Source: Bimuria novae-zelandiae CBS 107.79
Taxonomy: Eukaryota > Ascomycota > Dothideomycetes > Pleosporales > Didymosphaeriaceae
Assembly (NCBI GenBank): GCA_010015655.1
Contig: ML976656.1
Location: forward strand, 1,592,856 to 1,656,855
Length of the DNA stretch: 64,000 nucleotides
Direction: 5' to 3'
The notes under the pieces were generated by a model that was given only the letters and a program-made list of their open reading frames with translations, was not told the DNA's origin and made no database searches. Both the position numbers and the translations under genes were made by a program. Below are positions 11,643 to 23,798 of the stretch, piece by piece; the first letter of the stretch is position 1, and every line of letters begins with the position of its first letter.

Positions 11643-14600
11643 TTATACTAAAATCTCTTTACTTAGCTAAAGATAATAATAAAATATTAAGTTAAACTGC
11701 TTGATCTACTTGCGCGTACGACTTAATAATAACCACTTTAGGGAATCTATTATATAACTACGCTAAGCTATTAGTTTATTATAGAGTATAATTACCCGTA
11801 ATAAGAGGTCCTAATACTACTAAGTAACGTACCGCTTAAAAAGAGTTAAAGGATATAGTTTAAAAATAGCACGCTATAGCTAGCTAGAAGAGCTAATTAG
11901 CCTATCGCCCTTTATTTAATAAACGTGCTATACAGGCAACCTACTGCTTACGTAAAGAAGGCTATAAGAGCCCTAGCCTCTATAAGAGAGGAACCTATTC
12001 CTACTAACTATCTTAAGCACTACCTACTCGCCTTCTCCTTATTAAAGAACTAATAACTAGCTACTTTACCCGTAGTATTAATAAAATAGCACTAAAACAC
12101 CTATTTATAGCGTTAGTCTTAGAAAAGGAGATGCTGGACAGCGCGTACGACCTATCTAAGCCCTTTATCTACTAAGAACACGAAATCTAGAGCTACAGCT
12201 CTATTACTAAGGAAAACCACGATTAAGACACTTCCCTAAAACTTGCTCGTATCTAGCAAGGTATTAATAAGGACCTCTTACAACCTCCCTAGCTACCTAC
12301 GTTTGCTAGTAACAACCTAATTACTACAACGCTAGAGGCCGTAATTAAGCATTTTAGGCAGGAACTAGCAAAGATTACTATAGAGCTAGTTAGCTAGCTA
12401 CTTTTTTATAGTGTGGAGCGATAATAACTATATATATACCGCTAAATTACTACTAATATCTTAGCTAAAGGCGAAGGGCTGCATGGAGCCCTTGTTTAAG
12501 CGTAGCAAAAGATAGATAGGTTAGAAGCCTAACTTGCTAAACAGGCTATAGTAGGCTTTACCCCTAATACACTAATAACTTAATTTTATATAACTAAATT
12601 CTAAATTCTCCCTTAGACCCTAAGCTGGAGCGTCCCCTCCGCTAATAACCCACTAAGCTCTAAGTCTAGTAAGCCTAATAAGTTATGTTTTTCGCGCTTA
12701 TCACCGTTTAAGCCTATTACTTGTCTATATACACGCTCTTTAGGCGTAAGCTAGCGCTTAGTTAAGTTCCTAGACCCTCCGCTACTCTTAAACGGCAAGA
12801 CAACTACGACCTTTAAGCACTAGAGGGCCTATATAGAGAATAAACTTTAGTCTAATCGCGATTAGTTTGTAGGAGAGACTTTAAAGGATACCTAAGAGCG
12901 TATCGTAGCATATATAACTACACGTACAGAGGATCCCGCCCGTAACTAACTTATAACTTTAATTAGAGCTCTACGAGACAGTGGCGAACGCATTAATAGT
13001 AAATTTATAATAGATATAATAGAGTAAGCTTTTGGCGACCTACATAAGGAGAAGAAGGCCTGTTAGGCATTTATTTAACTACGCCTCTACTTTATAGCTA
13101 AGTTTACTAGCTTCTAAGTAGACTCCTTCTGCCTTGCAACGTAGCGCAAGCTACCTATTAATTAATAAGTTAAAGAGTTCTATAAGAAGCTTATAGATTA
13201 ACTCTATATAGATATAGGCCGTAATGTTCGTCGCCTTAAGAATAATTACTCTAAGTTTATTAATATCGCCCGCGACCTTGCACGAGAGGTAGTAATTATA
13301 GACTCCTAGGTTATAGCGCGCGCTAAACGAGAATCTTAAAAGAAGGCTACTTTTACCTTAGCCACTAAGTCTTATAAGTACGCTTTAATACTAGCGTAGC
13401 CCCTTACTTGTATATAGCTAACGCGCGCCGCCACTATAGCTCTAGATAGCTAGCTTACCTACTACTATTATAAAAAGTTAAAACATATTACTTAAGACTG
13501 CCTAAATAGCCCTGTTAATTAAAAAGCGTTAGAGGCCAGTAATTTAGCATCGTAAGCTAATAAAGAGGTATATTATAAGACTAAGGACGGAGGCTTCCTC
13601 TCTTCTAACGAGAAATTAGGAAAAGTATTACTCTAGGGGAAGTCTCCTTCCTAGAGAATCCTATAGGAGCTGCTAGCATACGAAATCTCTTATTTAGCGA
13701 AAGTGCTTTCACTCTACCCTACTGCATCTTAACGAACGGGCTAGTAATTAGGTTAAAGGCTCTTATTAATATAGGCGCAGGTAGCTACGTCTTAGTCTAC
13801 CTTAAACACCTCCGCATAATTAAGAAGGGACTTAAGGTATTTATTAAAAGCATAGAAGCTGTTCCCCTAGCTAGATATAATAGTTAACTAAACAGGCAGG
13901 TAAATAAGCACTTCTAGGCTAACCTAGTGCTAGATAGCTATCGCCTTACTACTTACTTTATACCCTATAACACTAGCCACTACGACCTTATAGTTAGCTG
14001 CAAGCTTCTTGAGGAAGCTAATATTTAGATTAACTATAGGTAGTAGATGCTTAAGTAGCTAAACATAATATAAATTAACTATAAACGAGATATTATTATC
14101 CTAACGCGGGGCATAGCTATAGGAATTAATCCTAAGTATTAGGTAGATGCTAACTAACGTAACAAGCTTATAGACGTGGCTATTATACGGCATATCTACC
14201 ACTTATCGCAGCAATCTCCTTAGCGTCGTACCTACTAGAAGAACTTAGCGAAGATAGAGGAGTAGCTCCGCTACTAAGCGCTATTGTTATAAGAGTAGTA
14301 GCTAACTTGCCCTAAACCTATCTCCCGCGAGGACCTCGCTAAGGCAGGCCTTAAGATTAATATTATAAAAGCCATAGTATTTATAATTAATACGCGTTAG
14401 AAAGAGATAGTTATTAGCTATATTAGTGTTTACAAAGTAGAAAAGCTAATCTAAGACTGCAAGAAGGAGCTAGGCCAGACAGACCCGCCAGACCTAAATA
14501 AAGAACTCCGCTAGCTTCTTACAAGGAAGTTACTATTCCTAGACTATATAGGCGCTACCCTAGCTTACTTCTTAAAAAAGGACTCTAACGTACTACCTCT

Positions 14601-17600
14601 ACACCACGACAGCGTTAATTACAATATTAAGCTAACCGTAGATAATATACTAATATTAAGCCTACTATATAGCATGTCTCTAGAGTAGTTACAGCTTATT
14701 AAAGATTACCTAAATAACTACCTCTAACGTAGCGTTATTACTTATAGCAACGCGCCCTACGCCTTACTAGTACTATTTACTAAAAAGCCTAGAGGGGGGT
14801 AGTAATTTTATATTAACTATCGCAATCTTAACGCTATTATAAAGAAAGATATCTATCCTATCCCACTTATCTAAGAGACCCTTACGAGGCTCGCCTATGC
14901 TAAGATATTTACTAAGCTAGACGTACGGCAGGCCTTTTATCGTATTCGACTAGACAAGGAAGCAGAGGACCTAACTACGTTTTATATACGCTATAGTAAC
15001 TACAAGTATCGTATGCTCTTATTCAGTCTTTATAATAAACCTACTACCTTTTAGTAATATATTAATAGGGTACTATATAGCCTACTTAACGACTTTTACA
15101 TAGCATATCTAGACAATATTCTTATCTACTTAGAGAATCTACTACACTATAAGGAGCATGTTGCGCAGGTGCTTAAACAACTCCGCGACGCTAGTTTGCA
15201 AGTAGATATTAAGAAGAGCGAGTTTATAGTAACTAAGATAAAGTTCCTTAGCCTTATTATTAGTACTTAAGGTATTTAAAAGGACCTAAAGAAGATCGCT
15301 ACTATATAAGACTAGCCTATGCCTATATTAGTTAAAAGCATATAGTTATTTTTAGGCTTTTATAACTTTTACTAAACCTTCCTTAAGGACTATAGACGCA
15401 TTATTAGACTACTTATAAAGCTCCTTAAAAAGGGCGCCTAGCATGCCTTTAGAGAGCAAGAGCTTGCAGCCTTTTAGCAAGTTAAAGACCTTATGCTATT
15501 AGATAACGTACTTGCTTACTACTCTCTCTATCGCGTTACACGCATGGAAACAAACGCAAGTAATAGTATTATTACTAGCGTACTCTCTTAGCTACAGGAC
15601 GACGGACTCTAGCGACCTATAGCCTTCTATTCTAAGACAATAAGCGACACGCAGATGAACTACGATATACACAATAAAGAGATACTAGCTATAATCTATA
15701 GCCTTAAAGAATAGAGATCTTAGCTTATTAGTCTATAAACGACTAAGCCCTTTAGCGCTATTACTAACTATTAAGCGCTAGAGTACTTCTCTACTAAGCG
15801 CGAGCTCACTCCTCGATAGATACGCTAGGCTATAATAGTAGCTAATTTTAACCTAAAGCTTACCTACTAACTAGGCACTACTAACGTGGTGGCTAACGCG
15901 CTATTACGTAAGCAGGAGGAACTATAGACTTAAAAAGAGAAAGATAAGGTAGCTTACATAAGGGTCTTCTTATAAGCTAAGTAGTTAGACGTTAACATAG
16001 TGCAAGAAGCTACAACCTAACTCGCTAACCTAGCTACTTAAAGATTATAGGGCCAAGAGCTTAAGATCGCTATAATAGACACTTTTCTAGCCTCTCCCTC
16101 TACAAAGGATCCTCATACCCTCGTTAATTAAGTAATTAAGGTGAACTAGAATCACGATAGCCTATAAAAGCTACAGGAAAAAGCTCTATCTAATAACTAA
16201 GGACTATAGAAGCTAAATAATTAAGATCTATTCCTGTATAAAGATTAGCTAGTTATCCTAGCAGTCAACTTCCTACGCACCTACTTAATCTAAGCCACCT
16301 ATACTACGTAGCTTACTGCTTACCCAGGAAAAAGGAAGACAGCGAAGCTACTTAGAAATTAGTACTACTAGCCAAATCTAGTAAAGGATGTGGACACCTA
16401 TATCGCCGCCTATAAGACTTGTCGATAGAGTTATACGCCCTACAATCGCACCCTAAGACTACTTAAGCTACTACTAATACTAGAGCGAGCATAGTAAGAC
16501 GTTTTAATAGACTTTAAGTTATTCCTACTTAATAAGAAAGGGTATAATAACGCCTTTATTATAGTTAACTGCCTAAGCAAGCGCTGCTTCTCACTACCCT
16601 GCCATAAGACAACCACGGCGGAACAGGCTGTAGATATGTACTATCGCTACATCTGGCGCGTGTACGGCCCACCCAAGTCTATTGTCTCTAATCGAGGCCC
16701 GCAGTTTATCTTAGCATTTATAAACAAGCTATGCTAACTTGTAGGCGTTAAGCAAAAGCTCTTAACAGCTTATTATCCTTAGACTAATAGTAATATAGAA
16801 ATTATAAACTAGTACCTTAACCAGCGCCTTCGCCTATTTATTAACTACTACTAGGATAACTAGTCTAACCTACTGCCCTGCATAGACTAGGCTTAGGCTA
16901 TACTGCCTCATGAGACTACAGGCCTCTCGCCGTATAAGATCGAGTTCGGACATTAGCCTACACACCACTGGGACTAGGAAGAGCGGATAAAGACCTCGCC
17001 TACAGCCCGTGAGTAGATGTTCCAAGAGGAAGCGTAGAACTACGTAAAGGTTTAATATAACGCTGTAAAATAGGCTATAGAGATAGCTTAGAGAGGGATT
17101 ATTTATGCCTAAAAGTAACAAGCACGTTAAGCAAATAAGAAGTAACGTAAGCTAGATTTTAGAGTAGGTAATTAAGTCTATATTACGCCAAGAGGCTTTA
17201 TAACTAACTAGCCTAGTTAGAAGCTTGACTAGTAGATATACAGGCCTTACCTAATTATCGCTATAAAAGGACACTCCTACTAAGTTAAGCTTTTGCCGTA
17301 TATGTATATATATAATGTCTTTTATGCAGACCGCTTACGGAAAGCCGCTATAGACACACTACTAGGTTAGATAGAGCCAGAAGAGGAGCTAATAGAGGTT
17401 AATAGCAATCTAGAATAGTAAGTAGAGGAGATCCTTAATAGCCGCATCTACTAAGGATATTTATAATATAAAGTCTCCTAGACTACTTATAATCCTAACC
17501 CTACCTAGTACAACGCCCGAGGCTTTATTAGGGCACTACGTAAGGTAAAGGAGTATTATAACGCATACCTAGATAAAGCGGGGCTACTACTATAACTAGA

Positions 17601-17746
17601 CATCTGGCTGCGAGCGTATGAGGCCAGCACTTATTTAGAGATAATAGAGGAAGATAACAAAGCTACGGTTATACTAGTATAAGGCAAGACACGAAGGAGG
17701 TAACACGACGGACTTAGAGGACTACGCCCACCTTAGAGGGGGGTGA

Positions 17747-18015
17747 TGTAATGGCCTAGCATGCTGGTAGGACACATGACCTCGCGTAAGAGGCGCAACT
17801 GCCTCACGCCTAGGTGTAGCTGCCTTACGCCTGGGCGCAGCTGCCCACGCACCCAGTGTAGCTATCTTGGATAGATAGATGTTCCGTGCCGAGCGGCAGC
17901 GCATAAAAGCGCCGCAGGCCTGTGTACCTACAGTTTCCTCATCTTAGTGTAGCTGAAATAGAGCCAACCTACCTCATCTACTCTCTTGATGCAGGAGCCT
18001 GTGCCCGTCCTCACA
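17747..18015 (+). repeat. 3' LTR of second Gypsy (269 bp)
   Basis: It begins TGTAATGGCC directly after the polypurine tract and ends TCCTCACA. It has the same length as the 5' copy and differs from it by transitions. CTTAG follows. Confidence 0.92.
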
Positions 18016-18020
18016 CTTAG

Positions 18021-19257
18021 AATTAATTATCCTTTAAATAATAAGAAAATTTCCTTATATCCTAGATCTAGATATCTTAGGTATACCTATAGCTATACAC
18101 ATATTAGTAACCTTTACCTAAGATTATAGCTATTCTTTAACCTTCTTACTATGCGACGGCGTGTATAGGTTCTTATATTATATAAGGTCTTATTAATGTA
18201 TAGCGTTAGATATTATAAAGTACTTTTTAATCGCTACAAACTAATTATATAAGGTATTCTTATTTTTAATTAGGTAATAGTATCTTATAGTAATTATTTT
18301 ATTAATATCTAAGTTAAATTCTGCTAGAGCTTTTTTTTAATACTTAAACTTAAGGTCCTTACGCTCTTATCCTTATATTTCTACTAATATAGCTTTTACT
18401 AAGTAGTAATAAGGTAAGCTATTAATATAGCTTCCTTATTATAATCTAAAAGTTGCGGTTTACTTAATGCTATTAATATCGGCAGATTTATTAGTATTAT
18501 AGTAAGGTTTACGTACTATTAATAATAGTACGGCGCCAGACGCGATAGAGACAGACTAGTAATCTAATAACTACCTATAGGGTATATAGCCTATGCACGA
18601 TAGAATGCCAAGTCCTTACGCTAGCTACTAAAGGGCTAGTACTAGGCAAAGTAAGATAAATAGACCTATATAAAATAGGGAGAGAGAACCTTTCCTCCTT
18701 ATCTAACGTCTTATAACTATACGTGGACACTAAACGCAGTATATTAATCTAGCCTATCTAGGCCCAGATATCTCTACTTGTTACTTTCGCGACATAAATT
18801 TATTACGTCTATTATTTATATATATTCTAAATCTATACAATCTATAGTAGGCGGAGGGTAGCTACTTCCTTATATTTAGCTTCCTTAAACAATACTATTA
18901 TTTTCTAAGTGGCTTATTAGCATCACAATAAATGACACTATAAAAATAATAGAAGTAAACCGTGTACGGTGTGAAGCAAATTTATGTAGTAACAATGTAG
19001 ACTATAACCCTCTAGGTCCTATTGTTCTGAGTCATGAAACAACGCAAAGATTTCATAGTTTCAACAAAATCGCAGACATCTGGATCTTGATATTGTACCC
19101 ACTAACGGTCACCCACTGTTGTGGATCTATATTATACGCGTCTTAAGGTACGCGCCTCTGTGCACGAACTACCTGTTTGCGCTGGTGGCGGCTCTACCAC
19201 TAGCGCCATGGCACCTCTATAGAACCCCGCCCACACATATTCTAGATACGGTATACA
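18021..19257. other. Gene-free stretch: RIPed to ~18950, then ordinary composition
   Basis: The first ~930 bp are AT-rich with no recognisable motif, probably the right half of the sequence disrupted by the second Gypsy. From about 18955 to the Tc1 terminus the DNA has normal composition but no convincing gene. Two overlapping frames of 60-67 codons at 19119-19322 run into the transposon terminus and look like chance. Confidence 0.5.
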
Positions 19258-19259
19258 TA

Positions 19260-19325
19260 CGGAGGTGCCTTTTAAAAGTCCTTGCCTACCTTGGCGAGCA
19301 GGGGTATACGCCACATTCCTAATTT
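19260..19325 (+). repeat. Left terminal inverted repeat of the Tc1 element
   Basis: It pairs with 21157-21222 in inverted orientation, with scattered transitions, and is preceded by the TA target. Confidence 0.88.
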
Positions 19326-19339
19326 AGATATATATCTAA

Positions 19340-21066
19340 TTACCTAAGTCTATCGAGATTCCTGCCCTCCTTATACTCGTTACCTCCTTCTAGCTTAATA
19401 ATCTTCTTAATATAGACAAAAATACGCTTAATTTAAGCCTAGATTGTTAAGATCCGTTGAGATCTAACATGACGCGTAGCGGGGCATCGGCACTTATCTA
19501 TGCGCCCAAAGCTAAGATTCCTAACTCAGCCACAAATCACGTGACAAGTCACGCGTCCCAGAAATATCGGAAGTCCCAGAACTATCTTGGCATTTGGGAC
19601 CTTAGGACAAAATAGGACTTTAGGATCTATAGGACAAGACTTGTATATAGGAACGTTAAAAATAGAACTGCTGTCTTCGTGTTTAACCTTATTTATTAAT
19701 CTATTATTTAGATTATACTTAAGTATTATTAATTTATTTATAACTATATATTACTTTTAATACTAATATCCTATTAATACGCGCAAGCTATTGATAACCC
19801 CTTTCCTACCTTACTAGTACTCTTACCTAAGGACCAATCTTAGCTCCTCTGGGACCAGCTACCCCTTAGGGACTTAACATAGATCTTGTCTTAAGGTAGA
19901 TCTCGCTAGTACTACTCCTAAGCACGAATAGTCTTTACTTTACTCTTTAGTGCACCTTTCTTTATAGTATCTCTCTTTATTTATAGCTAGCAAGGTTTAA
20001 TAGCATTTAAATTAAGTAAATTACTGTACTAGAGCATCTTTATAATATTATAAATACTATATATATATATATATAGATTTAAACGTAATAATCGTAAGAA
20101 AGCGCCTTATCTTTTTATATACTTATCCTTAGCTACTCTACTTTGCACTCCTTAGCAAAGGATATAAGCTTTAAAAGTAAAATAAATATTTAGTATTAAT
20201 ACTAATTAATACCTAATTCTTTCTCTTAGCTAACCTTTCTGGTCTTCTTATTTTACGTTTATTAAAGTTATTATCTAGGCTTATTACGTAGAGTAAGATA
20301 AAATATTTTATTTTTAAGCTCTTATTATACCTTTATAATAGACTCTAGCTATAAGTTTAGCTTCTTAATTTAAGTAGTAGTAGCTTCTTTCTCTTTCTTT
20401 ATTTTTAGCGTCTAGCAGTGACAGCAACCTTTTTTATTATATAAAAAGTATTCCTAGAATATAAACTTAGCGTAGCCCTTCTACCTCTTACGGATATAAC
20501 TTTAAACAAATACCTTATTAGCCTTTTACTATATTCTGTATCCTCCACGCCTATAGAGGAGAACTATAGATATTTTATTAAACTAGATAATATTCTTCTA
20601 ATTCTTAATTATCTAGTATTATACTATAGGTACTAATTATACTAATCCTCTTTTATCTTTTTATTAATCTAGGCTTTTTTATTAGCTTTATCGTCTTAAA
20701 GCCTGCCTTCCTTAGGATGCGCTAGATAGTTATAGTAAAAATATTAAATATTTAACTAAGCGCGCTAGCGACATTAGCGTGAATTTTTATTTATTTATAG
20801 TAGTTAGTGCGTACACTATTAACTACTTTCTATATAACTTTATCCTGTTTTAAGAGTCTACTAGAGCGATAGATATTTTTAAGGTATTTATCTATAAGCT
20901 TAAGTAGCTACTAATATAAATTAAAGCTTTGTCTAATCACTTATGTAAATATTAAGTTAATTATCTACTTTAGAATCCTTATTAGACTAGTAATCTTGTT
21001 ATTAAGCTTTCTAGTAGCCTTAAGAGTAATTATTAAAGCCCTAGTAGCAATATCGTGAGGAGCCAT
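19340..21066 (-). pseudogene. Tc1 transposase, inactivated by RIP and by a solo LTR
   Basis: It reads from an ATG at 21066 (MAPHDIATRAL) through a helix-turn-helix-like region, then RILRKAGFK near 20720. The catalytic region around 20560-20600 corresponds to a WSDETS motif once obvious G-to-A changes are read back, followed by RRGGYRI near 20540 and a DKKG-type segment near 20420. The C-terminal IIKLEGGNEYKEGR lies near 19370-19415, just inside the left terminus. Stops are overwhelmingly TAA or TAG at positions where CAA, CAG or TGG would fit. The solo LTR at 19445-19879 separates the last ~35 codons from the rest. Confidence 0.85.
19445..19879 (+). repeat. Solo LTR (435 bp) inside the Tc1 transposon, target duplication TAGAT
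   Basis: It begins TGTTAAGATCCG and ends GGGACTTAACA, giving a short terminal inversion TGTTAAG/CTTAACA. TAGAT occurs at 19440-19444 and again at 19880-19884. It has no internal element sequence. Its family differs from the other LTRs in the window. It is moderately RIPed toward its 3' half. Confidence 0.87.
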
Positions 21067-21156
21067 AGCAAAGACAGTATTAATTAGAGAGCAAGTAGTA
21101 GTATAGAGGGGTTGTGAGTTTAGAAGCAAAGGCCACGTAGGCTCGGAGATGCTTCC

Positions 21157-21222
21157 CAATTCAGAACGTGGCGTATACCCCTGCTCGCCAAGGTGGGCAA
21201 GGACTTTTGAATGGCACCTCCG
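21157..21222 (-). repeat. Right terminal inverted repeat of the Tc1 element
   Basis: It is the inverted partner of 19260-19325, less mutated than the left copy, and is followed by the TA target at 21223-21224. Confidence 0.88.
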
Positions 21223-21283
21223 TAGATTCTCGTCAATCAAGATATACACGCTCAGCTTCCACGACACCCATACCCAGCAGTGA

Positions 21284-22485
21284 TCAGTTCTTGAACTGTT
21301 CCGAGAAAGGGTAGTCGATGTAACCCTCTGGTTTTTTAGGCGTATAGAATGTGTTCCGGTCATACTTCGCCAGCTCTATTCCATTTCGTACCCTGAAAAC
21401 CAAGTCCGGATTGCTCACGAAATACCTCCCGAACACGATCGCTACATTCCTATCGGCGCGCTGCTCATCGACAGTGTGGAACGCTCGCTCCGGAGTGTAT
21501 CCACCTGCAAGCAGAACTGGCCGCTCTTTCCCCCATGCCTCCAAAGCGAACTCCGTAGAGTCCTTACTTTCAACATCGAAGTTGCCAGCAATGCGTCCTT
21601 CAATGAGATGGAGGTACGAAAGCTTGAGTGCGCTCAGTTCCTTGATCAAATAACTGAACTGGGGGACGAGTGTAGATTCTGACATGCGCATACTGTTGTA
21701 TGTGCTGAAAGGCGAAAGGCGAATTGCAGCGCAGTCTGGGCCGACGGCAGCGGCGACTGCTTTCATTACTTCGATGGCAAATCGGGAGCGGTTTTCGATA
21801 CTTCCACCCCAAGAGTCGGTGCGATGATTGGACACATCTTGGATGAATTGATCCACGAGATAACCTATCTTTAGGTGAGCGGTGTTTTTGGATGAACAAT
21901 CCAGTTTATCAACATACCATTCGCGCCATGGATCTCTACGCCATCAAAGCCAGCGATGTCAACCGCATTCTTGGCTGCAGTTGCGTAGTCGGCAGCATAT
22001 TGCCATATCTCTTCTTCTTCCAAGGGTTTTGGTGCTGGCCCGCCCTCTACACGAGCCTCATAGGAGCCACTGACACCAGGAAGCGGGATGTCAGAGCTAC
22101 TGACAATATCATACCCATACTCCTTCTTCAACACGCTGGCGTCTGCTGCTCTGCCTAATGCCCAGAGCTGGGCATAGATAAAGCTTCCGTTCGCGTGCAC
22201 TGCATCTGTAACTTTCTTCCAAGCATCGAGCTGTTCTTTGTTCCAGAGGCCGGGAGCGTTTGTGTATCCCGCGGCGCGCGGAGATATGAAGGTGCCCTCA
22301 GTTATGAGCAACGTGCCGGGTACAGAGCTGCGCTGCGTGTAATAAGTGACTGCCAGGTCGGTATGAACGTGCTCGTCAGTAGCGCGGTAACGCGTGAGAG
22401 GTGCCATCACGATGCGATGCTGCAGAGCGGCTCGTCCGACCTGCAATGGCTTGAAAAGATTCGAATCGTTATTTGGGGCGCTCAT
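21284..22485 (-). CDS. Old Yellow Enzyme family NAD(P)H:flavin oxidoreductase (2 exons, 382 aa)
   Basis: This is an FMN-dependent ene-reductase of the OYE / 12-oxophytodienoate reductase group, reducing activated C=C bonds with NAD(P)H. Exons are 21918-22485 and 21284-21864, with a 53-nt intron (GTATGT...ATAG) that splits the codon inside HGANGYL. The start chosen is MSAPNNDSNLFKPLQVG, matching the usual OYE beginning; an upstream in-frame ATG at 22647 would add 54 unconserved residues. Visible motifs: MAPLTRYRA (flavin binding), GTLLITEGTF, EIHGANGYL (the substrate-binding His and Asn pair, HxxN), NRSRF, RLSPF, LLAGGYTPERA and FGRYFVSNPDL (phosphate binding). Length fits the family and no key residue is missing. 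The substrate cannot be told from sequence. A Tc1 transposon lies in the 3' UTR about 60 bp from the stop. Confidence 0.93.
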
Positions 22486-23798
22486 TATGGCGGTTTGGCC
22501 ACTGTCGTCAACAAAAGCGTCGTGTCTATGCTGTCGTGCCGTAGTTGTGCTGTAGAAATGTCCATTTTGTGAGCAGCAAACAACAATCTTTTTATACTGT
22601 TTGCGTGTTGATGTACTCCGAAGCTTCTGCGTGCGATGTACTGTCATTGTTTGTTGTTAAGCAGCATTTGCCTTGCGGTGCTGACTGAAGAGGAGTAATC
22701 GTGGTCCTCTTCCAATGGTTGCGGAGGCCTCGGCTACGTTTCTGGATGAAATCCCTGCCAGTTTGCACATAACCGGTTTTCGTCATTAATCATTCATTCG
22801 AGCATGCTCCAACAAGGGCAACCATACGAATTAATCATCTCCCGACGCAACGGATAGAAGCCCAACAATGATTTCATAATCGCCTTGGGAAGTCTTGACC
22901 TTGACAGATTATGTTCCAAATAGTACTGTGTCCAGATTTTGTGCATTCTACCCAGACCATCGTCCGAACGCATGCTTTAGACCATGCTAATGTCTGCTGG
23001 GCAGCAAATGAGATGATCCATGGAGCGTACAGTATGAACGAGTCAAACTTGATCCATATCCTCGCGGTATGCAGTGCGGGTCTTCTTCTCTCCGTTTGTG
23101 GGCCGTCCAGGCACCAGGCGCATTCGTCGTGATACCTGGGTAGGTAAATTCGGTACACTCAAAATCACACCACCGCGGAACGGATGCACAAAATCAGAGT
23201 TTTCTCAGAGTCAGAGCTCAGCCATGGAATAAAGGCACCTGGCGCTCTTAACATCAAGTCGTGCAAGCTCTTCAACATAGGTCCAACCCGTGGAGCGATC
23301 AGGCATCGGTAATAAGTAGGATTAGATGGTGATTGCAACCCTTCAGAGCTGCTTCATGTCCTCTCTAAAGGAGTACACTCAACCATACACTGTGTAGGTA
23401 CATTGTGAGTTATCATGTGTCAATTGTCCAGAATAAATCACCAGCTACAATAGTCCTTTGTGTCTCCCGATGATAACAGTTAAATATTAAGAAAATTAGT
23501 CACAGGGGAACTACAGTATAGGTTTTCCCAGCCTCAACTGTACCAATTGCAGCCCGTCGGTGTATCTACGGGCTGTGCGAGCTTTTCACGGCTTTGTGCA
23601 GTAGTTTCCTGTCCTCAGACCAACTTTTTTTAGGACATTGTTCCATGCCAACATTGTTCACACAATGATGTTGATCGCGTTTTAGGAAACCGACATGTCT
23701 TATATATTTCCAAGTCAAATCCTACTCGATAGTCAGGCCACATCCAGAACATCAGCACTTCAATCACCAAGCCTTCTTTCACTCTTTCAAGTACGGAC
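22486..23798. other. Divergent intergenic region between oxidoreductase and coiled-coil gene
   Basis: About 1.3 kb without a convincing gene. Frames of 64-94 codons on both strands overlap each other and match nothing I know. It holds one copy of a dispersed repeat (23138-23230). A TATATATTT stretch near 23701 could serve the gene starting at 23799. Confidence 0.5.
23138..23230 (+). repeat. Dispersed repeat, copy 1 (partner 61411-61500)
   Basis: It shares, in order and in the same orientation, GGTAGGTAAA, TCGGTAC, GGAACGGATGC, CAAAAT, AGAGTCA and TATGGAAT-like blocks with 61411-61500. Identity is patchy, so this is an old duplication or a common small element. Confidence 0.6.

Larger units (their letters stand above)
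11374..18015 (+). mobile_element. Gypsy/Ty3 LTR retrotransposon, full length (6.6 kb), RIP-degraded, target duplication CTTAG
   Basis: Two 269-bp LTRs (11374-11642 and 17747-18015) are flanked by CTTAG at 11369-11373 and 18016-18020. The internal order is that of Gypsy. A gag zinc knuckle lies near 13455-13500, with spacing CX2CX4HX4C but the first two Cys read as Tyr (TGY to TAY). A protease ALI(D/N)xGAGSY follows near 13750, then reverse transcriptase with an LFTKKPRGG segment near 14770 and YLDN at 15106-15117, RNase H with ETNASN near 15550, and integrase with GPPKSIVSNRGPQF near 16670. A polypurine tract (AGAGGGGGGTGA) precedes the 3' LTR. The second catalytic Asp of RT and an integrase Asp both read Asn, consistent with RIP. 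No open polyprotein remains. Confidence 0.93.
19260..21222 (-). mobile_element. Tc1-type DNA transposon, RIP-degraded, TA target duplication, about 65-bp inverted termini
   Basis: The outer ends both read CGGAGGTGCC inward and are flanked by TA at 19258-19259 and 21223-21224. The terminal inverted repeats (about 19260-19325 and 21157-21222) share long blocks such as AAAAGTCCTTGCC and ACCTTGGCGAGCAGGGGTA. Between them, on the minus strand, lies a transposase of Tc1 type with many RIP stops. A solo LTR (19445-19879) sits inside. Total length is 1963 bp, or about 1520 bp without the LTR, its duplication removed, as expected for a Tc1 element. The right end is only about 60 bp past the stop codon of the oxidoreductase gene, in its 3' UTR. 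Confidence 0.92.

Noticed and set aside
16870..17121. Minus-strand frame of 83 codons in the second Gypsy
   Set aside because: It is antisense to the Gypsy integrase C-terminal region. RIP removes stops on one strand by chance.
19119..19322. Overlapping 60-67 codon frames upstream of the Tc1 terminus
   Set aside because: Both run into the terminal inverted repeat, have no domain, and overlap each other on opposite strands.
22874..23158. Minus-strand frame of 94 codons between two genes
   Set aside because: No family resemblance, a plus-strand frame of similar size overlaps it, and part of it is the dispersed repeat.
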